A stretch of 64,000 bases of DNA. Origin: Verminephrobacter eiseniae EF01-2 (GTDB lineage: Bacteria; Pseudomonadota; Gammaproteobacteria; Burkholderiales; Burkholderiaceae_C). Made by a program: the position numbers and the translations under genes. The DNA is taken from the NCBI RefSeq assembly GCF_000015565.1, contig NC_008786.1, positions 3,038,001-3,102,000 of the forward strand, read 5' to 3'. Below, piece after piece: positions 18,265-25,887 of the stretch. Within the stretch, counting starts at the first letter, position 1. Each line of letters opens with the position of its first letter. The notes below the pieces were generated by a model that had not been told where the DNA came from, ran no database searches, and saw nothing but the letters and a program-made list of their open reading frames with translations.

Positions 18265-19374
18265 TTACTTCGCCCAGATTTTTTTGTATGCGCTGCGATA
18301 GCCGTTATCCGGGTCGAACAAGTTCTTGGGTCCACCGTCTTTGCCTACGTTTTCAGCCGTCACCAAGTGCACTTTGGGGATGTAGCCTGACCAGCTCGCT
18401 TTGTTGAAAGCGCGGTTCAATTCATCCACGATCTGCCAACCTTGCATGTTGAGCGGCTCTGGTACCGTACCGGCTTGATAGCGCTTGCTGCGAATACGCT
18501 GGTAGGCGGCTTCAGAACCGTCACCGGCAGAAATAGCTTTGGGAGCAGCATCCCCTTTTTTGCCTGCGGTGGCCAGGGAGCTACCCATGAAGTCAAAGTA
18601 CAGATCGTTGATGGCCAGTGAGTGTGTCCATTTGTCGCCAAAGCGCTGCAGCAACGAGGTGGTCAACTGAGGCATGCGCGTGGAGCTTTCAGCGATAGGG
18701 CTGTCTTCAAAGCTCAGAACCGTGCACCCGGCGCACTTTTTGATAACGGCTTCCATCGCGCGCGCCTTGTAGACCGCAATTGCGTATTGCGAGTCGGTAA
18801 ATACCACGACACCTGCCTTGCCACCCGAATCTGCCACCGCATACAGTGCGGCGACTTCAGATACGTCGTCCGCTGTCGTTGTCACATTGGCAAACAGACC
18901 CGCCGTTGCGTTGGGACCAGGTTTTTCACCCGAATGCCATCCCACTAACGGGACACCTGCTTTGGATGCATTCTGAAATGCCACTTTTTGCTCAGTGGTG
19001 TCAAAGCCCCCAACGACCATGCCATCGGGCTTCAAGGCGAGTGCCTGATTCAATACCGCCGTGCGTGCACTGACAGAACCTTGGCCATCGAGAATCCGAA
19101 CATTCCAGCCAATGACGGCAGCGGCTTCCTCCACACCTTTGGAAACACCCAAGATGCCTCCATTCTTCAAGTCGGCGGCGACAAAGACGATTGTCTTGCC
19201 AGAAGATGCCTTGGGACCCGTCGTTGGACCATCCCATCCGCTCTTGGACATGGTCGCGACTTCGACTTTCTTCCTGGCAGCAGCCAAGAAATCATCGGCC
19301 ATGGCGTGACTGGTAAAACCAGCGGTGGCCAGTGTCATTGCAATCGTTCCAAGGCAAACATTGAGTCTCTTCAT
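18265..19374 (-). CDS. Sugar ABC transporter, periplasmic binding protein
   Basis: The 369-residue protein has a signal peptide (MKRLNVCLGTIAMTLATAGF... cleaved near SHAMA-DD) and a type I periplasmic binding fold of the ribose/autoinducer-2 group: KTIVFVAADLKNGGILGVSK, LKPDGMVVGGFDTTEQKVA and VVFTDSQYAIAVYKARAMEA. It delivers the solute to the permease and ATPase encoded next (19417-22034). It lies 47 bases from the PdxA-like gene. The solute is not readable from the sequence. Confidence 0.87.
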   Translation of the reverse strand: MKRLNVCLGTIAMTLATAGFTSHAMADDFLAAARKKVEVATMSKSGWDGPTTGPKASSGKTIVFVAADLKNGGILGVSKGVEEAAAVIGWNVRILDGQGSVSARTAVLNQALALKPDGMVVGGFDTTEQKVAFQNASKAGVPLVGWHSGEKPGPNATAGLFANVTTTADDVSEVAALYAVADSGGKAGVVVFTDSQYAIAVYKARAMEAVIKKCAGCTVLSFEDSPIAESSTRMPQLTTSLLQRFGDKWTHSLAINDLYFDFMGSSLATAGKKGDAAPKAISAGDGSEAAYQRIRSKRYQAGTVPEPLNMQGWQIVDELNRAFNKASWSGYIPKVHLVTAENVGKDGGPKNLFDPDNGYRSAYKKIWAK

Positions 19375-19416
19375 GTTGTCTCCAAAATAGTCTTTGAGGG
19401 GGAATGCAGATACCGC

Positions 19417-20505
19417 TTACCCAGCGGTGGAGGGGGAACCGGGGGGCGCATCATTGAGTTGACGTTCTGCAATGCGTCGTTTGATGGACTGATTTCGGCG
19501 CTGCTGCGCCCAACCGGCAATGCCAATCGACACCAGCAAGGTCAACCCGTTGAACAAAGGTTCGACAAAGAATGCACCACCAAACTGTTGAATACCGGAA
19601 ATGCCAATGGCCAGGATGGCAACCCCTACGAGGGTTCCCCATACATTGACCCGTCCAGGGCAAATCGTTGTGGAGCCCAGGAATGCGCCCACCAGGGCGG
19701 GAAGTAAAAACTCCAGTCCTACGCTCGCCTGTCCAATCTGCAATCGTGATGCCAGCAATACGCCAGCAAAACCGGACAGGGCGCCCGATGCGACAAACGC
19801 ACTCATCACATGCTTGCGCACGGCAATGCCGTTGAGCTGTGCCGCCTTGGGATTCGCGCCAATGACATACAGGGCCCGTCCAGATGGGGTGAACTCTGTC
19901 ACCAGCCACATGACGACACTCACGACCAGTACGTAATAAGCGCCAATTGGCAAACCGAGGAAATTGCCGCCGGCGATCTCGACAAAACCGTCGGGCAACT
20001 CACCCACCACCTGGCGCCCACCGCTGTGCCACATCGCTACCGCATAGATCACCGTCCCGGTCCCGAGCGTCGCGATGAAAGAGTCGATCTGGGCCATCTC
20101 CACAAGCAGCCCGTTCAGCATGCCAAACAGCCCTGCGCAAGCGATGACCAGCGCGACGGCAACCGGCCAGGGGATGCCAAATTCAGTTTGCAAACTAATT
20201 GCCAGGATGTGCCAAAACACGATTCCGTAGCCGACGGTGAGATCGATCTTTCCCGCGATCATGGGAATCGTCGCAGCCAAGGCCAAGATTGCAATGACTG
20301 ACTTGTCAGCCAGGATTGCTCGCAGATTGAAAAGCGTGGGGAACGTATCCGGCAACAGCACAGAAAAAAGTGCCGCCAACGAGACGGTCAAAACAACCAG
20401 GCCATAGACAGGCATTGCGCGGGTGAGTCGCTGCACCAAAGTGGCTGCATCACCATCCAAAGAGCGATCCGGCTCCAGCGCCGTGGATTGAATTGAGGTT
20501 GTCAT
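19417..20505 (-). CDS. Sugar ABC transporter permease (RbsC type)
   Basis: A 362-residue polytopic protein with about nine to ten hydrophobic segments and the RbsC-family features ILALAATIPMIAGKIDLTVG (the family motif normally reads GGIDLSVG), FIATLGTGTVIYAVAMWHSG and YVIGANPKAAQLNGIAVRKH. It forms the channel of the importer with the ATPase gene, whose stop it overlaps by four bases (ATGA), showing translational coupling. Confidence 0.87.
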   Translation of the reverse strand: MTTSIQSTALEPDRSLDGDAATLVQRLTRAMPVYGLVVLTVSLAALFSVLLPDTFPTLFNLRAILADKSVIAILALAATIPMIAGKIDLTVGYGIVFWHILAISLQTEFGIPWPVAVALVIACAGLFGMLNGLLVEMAQIDSFIATLGTGTVIYAVAMWHSGGRQVVGELPDGFVEIAGGNFLGLPIGAYYVLVVSVVMWLVTEFTPSGRALYVIGANPKAAQLNGIAVRKHVMSAFVASGALSGFAGVLLASRLQIGQASVGLEFLLPALVGAFLGSTTICPGRVNVWGTLVGVAILAIGISGIQQFGGAFFVEPLFNGLTLLVSIGIAGWAQQRRNQSIKRRIAERQLNDAPPGSPSTAG

Positions 20506-22034
20506 TTTTCTGTCCCCATTTCTGTAATCTCTTGCCCCATCTTCGAAAATCCACCGGCAGCCAGGGTCAATAAGTTCTCCACCGTGATGGAGTCACCTTC
20601 GAGTTCTGCGGCAATCAAACCGTTTCTAAATACCAGCACACGCGTACATACCGTGGCGACTTCCTCGAAGTCGGTCGATACGACGGCGATGGCAGTACCC
20701 CTGTCGGCGTGCTGTCGAAGAATTTCGTAAATCTGGCGCTTCGCACCAACATCCACCCCGGCCGTGGGTTCTTCGAGGACGACCAGGTCTTTGTCCAGGT
20801 TGAACCACCGGGCCAGAACCACTTTTTGCTGGTTACCGCCCGATAGTTGCTGCACCTCTGCCGTAGGCGCAGGGGGGTTCACATCAAAAAGATCGATGAG
20901 GCGCATGGCGTCGATCGCCTCACGTTTGCGTCGATCAAACGCCAACCCCCTCGCGCCAGTGAGTGTCGGATTGGGAAAGAGGTTTTCCAACACACTCATG
21001 GCAGGGATCAGGTTCTCATCGAGGCGCTCGCTTGCTACGTATGCGATTCCCGCTTCAATTGCGTCTGCGCTCGTGTGAAAAGTTACCTGCTTGCCGGACA
21101 ATTTCATCTTTCCGGCGGACAGAGGTTCGCGCCCAAAGATCGCACGACTGATGGCTTCATGACCCGCTCCGCGCAAGCCGATCAAACCAACGACCTCGCC
21201 TTGACGAATGGAAAAGCTCAATGGCCCGGCATTGCCACTTGCGGCATTTTCCATTTCAAGAACTTCGGGACCAGCACCATCAGACTGGGCCTTGCGAACG
21301 GTCTTGGATAGCGGCTTGCCTATAATCAGCCGGACCAACTCACTGGTATCGGTTTTCGCCGTCTCTTTGACATCGACCAACTTGCCATCGCGCATCACAG
21401 CCGCGCGGTCCGAAATCGCCATCACCTCGTCCAGGCGGTGCGACACATAGATCATGGCCATACCCTGTTGACGCAGTTCTCGCAGTACACCGAAGAGTCG
21501 CTCTACGTCAGCCATGGGCAGACTGGCTGAGGGCTCATCCAACACCAGAACTTGTGCCTGCACCTCAAGTGCGCGTCCAATCGCCAGCAATGACTTTTCA
21601 GCACGCGTGAGCGAGAAAATCCGGCGACCTGGATCGATGTTGCATCCAACACGCTGCATCACACGCCGTGCGCGCTTATCGGCTGCTTTCCAGTCGATGA
21701 GACCGAACCTTTTGGCATAGCCCATCCCCAGGGCCACATTCTCTGTCACGGTCATCCACTCTACCAACCCAAGATCCTGATGGATGAAAGCTACGGGTTG
21801 TTTGGATCGGTCGTTGCTTCTCCACCGGGATTGAGGGCGTCCGTCGAACAGAATTTCACCGCTGTCTGATGGGTAGATACCGGCAAGCAATTTGATGAGC
21901 GTGGATTTTCCTGCCCCGTTCTCGCCCAGTAATGCCAGGACTTCCCCTGCACGTATGTCGAATGTGATGTCGTTCACGGCGTGGGTGCCGCCAAATCGCT
22001 TGTTCAGCGCTTGAAACTCCAGGATCTTGCTCAT
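20502..22034 (-). CDS. Sugar ABC transporter, double ATP-binding protein (RbsA type)
   Basis: The 510-residue protein has two ABC domains. The first has Walker A GENGAGKSTLIKLLAG, a divergent signature LTRAEKSLLAIGRAL and Walker B LVLDEPSASLP. The second has a degenerate Walker A (GLRGAGHEAISRAI, lacking the lysine), the canonical signature LSGGNQQKVVLARWF and VLEEPTAGVD. This asymmetry is normal for RbsA/XylG-type ATPases. It overlaps the propeller gene upstream by four bases and the permease downstream by four bases, so the importer is tightly coupled. Confidence 0.88.
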   Translation of the reverse strand: MSKILEFQALNKRFGGTHAVNDITFDIRAGEVLALLGENGAGKSTLIKLLAGIYPSDSGEILFDGRPQSRWRSNDRSKQPVAFIHQDLGLVEWMTVTENVALGMGYAKRFGLIDWKAADKRARRVMQRVGCNIDPGRRIFSLTRAEKSLLAIGRALEVQAQVLVLDEPSASLPMADVERLFGVLRELRQQGMAMIYVSHRLDEVMAISDRAAVMRDGKLVDVKETAKTDTSELVRLIIGKPLSKTVRKAQSDGAGPEVLEMENAASGNAGPLSFSIRQGEVVGLIGLRGAGHEAISRAIFGREPLSAGKMKLSGKQVTFHTSADAIEAGIAYVASERLDENLIPAMSVLENLFPNPTLTGARGLAFDRRKREAIDAMRLIDLFDVNPPAPTAEVQQLSGGNQQKVVLARWFNLDKDLVVLEEPTAGVDVGAKRQIYEILRQHADRGTAIAVVSTDFEEVATVCTRVLVFRNGLIAAELEGDSITVENLLTLAAGGFSKMGQEITEMGTEK

Positions 22035-22993
22035 CGGAGCACCACAACCTTCGATACGTCAGGTTCCTTCTGCGTTTCGATGAAACGCAGAATCTTCAGG
22101 CGGTCGATGTCCAAGACCGCCACACGATCCGAGTCGAGCGAGATAAAGGCCAATGCCTTGGATGGATGGAACGCCAAGGCAATGGCCCTGTCGTCAAGTT
22201 TCAGATATGCCGTCTCGTCGAGCGTCTCGGGATCGACGACTGAAATGCTCCGATCGCCATAGTTGCTCGTGAACAGACGCCCAGCGGCAGATCTGTAGAT
22301 ACGGGTGACGTCATCGCGTGAGGAGGTCGAGTAGCGGATCTCCATGGTGTCCGTATCGATGGCACTGAGCGTGTTACTCCAGCGGTTGCTGACAAACAAT
22401 GTCTTCTCATCGGCACTGAGGCAATAGCCCTCGGGCTTTTGCCCCGGATGACAGACTACCGGCGCAAACAAGGGATCCCAAGGTCTGACCTTGGTTACCG
22501 TATGGCTCAGCAAGTTCATGCAAAACGCCGTTTGGCCGTCCTGCGTCAGCGCAAAAAGATGACTCTTGATGCCCCCGGAGGGAACCGCTCTGCGCGGAGC
22601 GGTATCCATGGCTGGCTGTTCCAGCACAAGCAGCGTCGACTTCTCTTCACTCAATGCATAAAGCCTGTCCTGCCGATCCATCTGCAACCCGTGTATGCGA
22701 TTGAAGGGAGACAGGTCTATGGACCGTACCAGTTCGGACGTGCGTATATCGATCTGGAGGAGCGAATGACCACCCTTTCCCACATGACCGGATGTCTCCA
22801 CGCCATAGTGGCCGACATAGGCATGCCGTTCCGCACGGTCTGTGACAAATTCGTGTGGAAAATCAGGAAGTTGCACTGAACGAAGTCGCTCTCCGCTTTC
22901 GATATCGTACCAGCTAAAGCAGTGCGAACATTTTTCAACCAATAACAGGGTATCTCGAGCCACAGCGCAGTCCTCAGGGTGTTTGAATTCCAT
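22031..22993 (-). CDS. YncE-like beta-propeller protein
   Basis: The 320-residue product consists of repeated four-strand blades with propeller motifs such as GYCLSADEKTLFVSNRWSNT, DVTRIYRSAAGRLFTSNYGD and LAFHPSKALAFISLDSDRVA, as in YncE/SMP-like seven-bladed proteins. It has no signal peptide, so it should be cytoplasmic, unlike YncE. It follows the truncated SMP-30 gene (20-base overlap) and precedes the ABC ATPase (4-base overlap). A lactonase function replacing the damaged SMP-30 enzyme is conceivable but unproven; no catalytic metal site can be assigned by eye. Confidence 0.65.
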   Translation of the reverse strand: MEFKHPEDCAVARDTLLLVEKCSHCFSWYDIESGERLRSVQLPDFPHEFVTDRAERHAYVGHYGVETSGHVGKGGHSLLQIDIRTSELVRSIDLSPFNRIHGLQMDRQDRLYALSEEKSTLLVLEQPAMDTAPRRAVPSGGIKSHLFALTQDGQTAFCMNLLSHTVTKVRPWDPLFAPVVCHPGQKPEGYCLSADEKTLFVSNRWSNTLSAIDTDTMEIRYSTSSRDDVTRIYRSAAGRLFTSNYGDRSISVVDPETLDETAYLKLDDRAIALAFHPSKALAFISLDSDRVAVLDIDRLKILRFIETQKEPDVSKVVVLR

Positions 22994-23345
22994 GCGTGTT
23001 CAAGCGGATGCGGTACGAGGAAGTACTTGCACAGATGTAAAGCTCGTTGCGCATTACCCCGTCGATCGCTCTTTTCCCATCATGCGAGCAATGCAGAAGC
23101 GCCCCATCGGCCTCACGGTAATGGCCATTGGCGTACTCGACATGGTCACGCCACACGGACTGTCCCTCCGTGGGGTGCCACCGCAACATGCGCTTATTGG
23201 GGATGTCGCTCCAAAGGACACTCTGATCCTCAAACATCCACACCGGCCCCTCGCTCCAGATCGCGCCGGATGCCAGTCTTTCCCACTGCGCACCGGCAGG
23301 CGCCAGCGAGAGCGCGCGCTCATCAAAGATATCGACGCAGCTCAT
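22974..23345 (-). pseudogene. SMP-30/gluconolactonase-family gene with a large in-frame internal deletion
   Basis: The 123-residue frame starts like a sugar lactonase (ASGAIWSEGPVWMFEDQSVL, WSDIPNKRMLRWHP, EYANGHYREADGALLHCSHD) and ends with the family's C-terminus (NELYICASTSSYRIRLNTHG). Homologues are around 290-310 residues, so roughly 170-180 residues of the propeller are missing between HDGKRAI and DGVMRNEL while the frame is preserved. The metal-binding asparagine and aspartate of the central blades are lost, so the lactonase cannot be active. The ATG overlaps the GntR stop and the 3' end overlaps the next gene, so coupling to the downstream operon is intact. Confidence 0.75.
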
Positions 23346-24070
23346 ACCCGGTTCACCATTTCTTTCATGGTCGTTTCCCGGACCCGTTCCAAATGCCCGC
23401 GCATCGCAGCCACAGCCGCATCCGGATTGCGCGTTTTCAGCGCATCGACAATCTCTTTGTGATCTTGCACACTGTGCTTGATGGCGCCTGGACGTTGCAA
23501 AGCCCTGCGACGGTATTCGAGCGCATAGTCATAGAAGTCGGAAACCACATCTACGAGCAGGGAGTTTCCACAGCTCTTGTAGAGTGTGGTATGAAATTCA
23601 CGGTCTGAAATTTGAAACCCAACGGGGTCTTTCAGCATTAGCTCTTGCTCTTTGACCAAGGACGATAGGCGGGCAAGGCCGTTGTCCGTAATTCTCTGGG
23701 CCGCGAACCGTATCACTTGCAACTCAACCGCCGCACGGGCCTCGGCGACTTCTTCAAAACTGCGCTCCTTCAGGCTCCCCAGGGTGCTGACCGATTCATG
23801 CATGGGGAGCAACCCGGCACCAATTACCTTGGTTCTTGCTCCCTGGCTTACCTCCACCATTCGACGAGCATGCAATACGCCAATCGCGGCTCTCACGGTT
23901 TCTCTCGAAACTTCCAACGTGGTTGCAAGCGCACGCTCTGATGGCAGCTCGTCTCCGGCGCGCAATAGTCCCGAATGAATCATGTAGGCGAGCTTGTCAC
24001 TGATCTGGTCCTTGACCGTGCGTTTGCCAACGCGGCCATGCGCGCCAGGGATCCGATCGATGAGTTCCAT
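23342..24070 (-). CDS. GntR/FadR-family transcriptional regulator
   Basis: The 242-residue regulator has an N-terminal winged helix (VKDQISDKLAYMIHSGLLRA, GDELPSERALATTLEVSRET, VRAAIGVLHARRMVEVSQGA; about residues 18-85) and a C-terminal FCD ligand-binding domain with FHTTLYKSCGN and HKEIVDALKTRNPDAAVAAM. It heads the sugar-acid operon and probably responds to a pathway acid. I chose ATG 24070; the open frame runs on upstream to 24481 only because it is fused by chance to an IS relic and a decayed CoA-ligase gene. A perfect inverted repeat lies 27 bases upstream (24098-24124). Confidence 0.87.
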   Translation of the reverse strand: MELIDRIPGAHGRVGKRTVKDQISDKLAYMIHSGLLRAGDELPSERALATTLEVSRETVRAAIGVLHARRMVEVSQGARTKVIGAGLLPMHESVSTLGSLKERSFEEVAEARAAVELQVIRFAAQRITDNGLARLSSLVKEQELMLKDPVGFQISDREFHTTLYKSCGNSLLVDVVSDFYDYALEYRRRALQRPGAIKHSVQDHKEIVDALKTRNPDAAVAAMRGHLERVRETTMKEMVNRV

Positions 24071-24075
24071 ATTTT

Positions 24076-24155
24076 CGAGATTGTTCGTGCAAGTGGTCAA
24101 CTGGTGGTGCCACTGTACCAGTTGAGATCGAAGCATGCACGCGGGTTTTCCCTGG
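24076..24155 (-). repeat. 80-bp insertion-sequence relic A (pairs with 34596-34675)
   Basis: This segment aligns without gaps, at about 82% identity by hand count, to 34596-34675, which continues into a recognisable transposase C-terminus. Both copies lie in the same orientation and share a sharp edge at TTTTCCCTGG. It separates the GntR gene from the decayed CoA-ligase gene. Confidence 0.7.
24098..24124. promoter_or_regulatory. Inverted repeat upstream of the GntR gene
   Basis: Perfect 8-bp arms CAACTGGT and ACCAGTTG are separated by 11 bp, 27 bp before the regulator's ATG. The half-sites contain TGGT/ACCA, as in FadR-type operators. The sister relic at 34.6 kb lacks the left arm, so the symmetry is specific to this copy. 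Operator function is inference. Confidence 0.35.
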
Positions 24156-24610
24156 AGACGGCTGTTGCACTCTACGCGGGCGTAGGGCGACAAGGCGTCC
24201 CATGCGGGCTGTGGGGTGCAGACGACGGCGGGGCCGTAGGTCTCGGTCAGGCCATACATGTGGGTCAGCGCGACGCCGATGTCTGCCATGCACTCAAAGA
24301 CGGTCAGCGGCGGGGCGGCACCGGCGAGCAGGCTGCTGATCTGATGGGCGATGCCGCTCTGGTTGGGCGCATCGGCCAGCATGCTGTGCACGATGGGCGC
24401 GCCGCAGTAGTGCGTTACCCGGTGCGTTCTGATCTGCTCGAAGGACGGCGGCAGCGGGCGCAGGTCTGCGCCCAGGTCCACTGGCGTTCGCCATCGATCA
24501 CCGCACTGCGGTCGGGATGCACTGCGGCAGCGCGTTGCAAAAAGCTCAGTGGCGCCAGTGCCACGCAGTTGGCAGTGCTTTTGTCGAGGCCGAGGTGGCA
24601 GGGGCTGGTT
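24156..24610 (-). pseudogene. Decayed AMP-dependent acyl-CoA synthetase
   Basis: The first part reads LGLDKSTANCVALAPLSFLQ and ERQWTWAQTCARCR, the N-terminus of a medium/long-chain acyl-CoA synthetase. It then shifts frame near 24445-24490 into LRPLPPSFEQIRTHRVTHYC, GAPIVHSML and HMYGLTETYGPAVVCTPQP, which lie about 200 or more residues later in intact relatives (full length about 540). The C-terminal third is missing, cut at the IS relic. The deletion plus frameshift rules out activity. It follows the enoyl-CoA hydratase gene and was probably part of the same operon. Confidence 0.72.
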
Positions 24611-24613
24611 TTT

Positions 24614-25417
24614 TCATGATGGCTTGTGCAGGGGTGGTGGACGTTTTTCCAGGAAGGCGTCGATGCCTGCGCTGGCATCTTCTTCCATCATGTTGCGCGC
24701 CATGACATCGCTGGCGTATGCGTAAGCATCAGCCAGGCTCATTTGGCGCTGCCGGTAGAACATCGATTTGCCATGGCGCAGCGCAACGGCGCTCTTGGCC
24801 AGAATCCGGGCTGTCTTTTCTGCGATGGCGGAGTCGAGTCGATCCTCCGGGACTGCCGCGTTGATCAGGCCCCAATCCACTGCGGTTGCCGCATCGATGA
24901 AGCGCGCTGTGACCAGCATGTCGAACGCGCGCTTGGGCGAGACGTTGCGGGATAGCGCGACCGACGGCGTTGCGCAGAACAAGCCGACATCGATGCCGGA
25001 GACGGCAAACTGTGCCGTGTCCGTGCTGATGGCGAGGTCGCAACTGGCGACCAATTGGCAACCGGCGGCGGTGGCGATGCCTTGCACCCGTGCAATCACC
25101 GGGACCGGCAAGGCTTGCAGGCTTTGCATCACGCGGCTGCATTGGGAAAAGAGCGCCTGGTAGTACGCCAGTGTGGGTCGTGCGCGCATTTCGCGCAGGT
25201 CGTGACCGGCGCAGAAGGCTGGCCCGGCGCCGGCCAGAACGACACAGCGCACCGATTCGTCCAACGCGATGGCATGCAATTCCTGCTGCAAGGCATGCAG
25301 CATGGCCTCGGAGATGGCATTGAATTGCCGCGGGCGATTCATGCGCAGGGTGACGACGCCATGGCTATCTTCGCGCACCAGCAAGGCCGCCTCGGAGGTG
25401 TGGGCGGCCATGTTCAC
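24614..25417 (-). CDS. Enoyl-CoA hydratase/isomerase family protein
   Basis: The 267-residue crotonase has VTLRMNRPRQFNAISEAMLH, the oxyanion-hole segments FCAGHDLREMRA and ATAAGCQLVASCDLAI, and C-terminal SKSAVALRHGKSMFYRQRQM. These enzymes hydrate enoyl-CoA in fatty-acid or aromatic side-chain degradation. Start ATG 25417 overlaps the OsmC gene stop by four bases. It lies at the end of the ligase-LIV-PaaK operon, consistent with a role in degrading the imported acid. Confidence 0.85.
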   Translation of the reverse strand: MNMAAHTSEAALLVREDSHGVVTLRMNRPRQFNAISEAMLHALQQELHAIALDESVRCVVLAGAGPAFCAGHDLREMRARPTLAYYQALFSQCSRVMQSLQALPVPVIARVQGIATAAGCQLVASCDLAISTDTAQFAVSGIDVGLFCATPSVALSRNVSPKRAFDMLVTARFIDAATAVDWGLINAAVPEDRLDSAIAEKTARILAKSAVALRHGKSMFYRQRQMSLADAYAYASDVMARNMMEEDASAGIDAFLEKRPPPLHKPS

Positions 25418-25857
25418 ACCACGCTGACCTTGGCGTTGATCGAGTTGGCGATGAAGCAGTTCTTGTGCGCGCTGGCATGCAAGCGGGACAAGGCTGCGGC
25501 ATCCGGGAGATTGTCGCCACCAAATGAGATTTTTGGCGAGAGTTCGATGCGGGTGACGGCCATGCCGGCACCTTCGACTTTTTCCAGGTAACCCACGGCA
25601 TTGTCCTGATAGCTTTCCACGCGGTACTTCTGACGCTCGGCGATGGCGAGGAAGGTCAGCATGTGGCAGCTTGCCACGGCGCTGATGAGCATCTGTTCGG
25701 GGTCGGCGCAGAGCGCATCACCCTGGTACTCCACGGCGGCGGACATGCTGACCAATTGGCCGCCCGCGAGCGATGCCACATGCCTGCGCGAATAGGTGCG
25801 CGCATCTTGCGGGTGGGGCGAGCGTAGCCATTGGATGGTGGCGGAATGCTGAGACAT
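25414..25857 (-). CDS. OsmC-family protein
   Basis: This 147-residue protein has the two redox cysteines of OsmC/Ohr proteins, in VASCHMLTFLAIAERQ and SAHKNCFIANSINAKVSV. OsmC proteins reduce organic peroxides or act on thiol-sensitive substrates. Start ATG 25857 is preceded by AGGAG with six-base spacing. It overlaps the enoyl-CoA hydratase gene by four bases and follows the PaaK-like gene by 30 bases. Its link to the CoA pathway is positional only. Confidence 0.85.
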   Translation of the reverse strand: MSQHSATIQWLRSPHPQDARTYSRRHVASLAGGQLVSMSAAVEYQGDALCADPEQMLISAVASCHMLTFLAIAERQKYRVESYQDNAVGYLEKVEGAGMAVTRIELSPKISFGGDNLPDAAALSRLHASAHKNCFIANSINAKVSVV

Positions 25858-25887
25858 GGCGGCTCCTGTCAAGAAAATCCACTCATT

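Noticed and set aside
23342..24481. A 379-residue fused ligase-regulator protein
   Set aside because: The upstream part is a truncated CoA-ligase fragment plus an IS relic that happen to be in frame; the GntR family start is at 24070.
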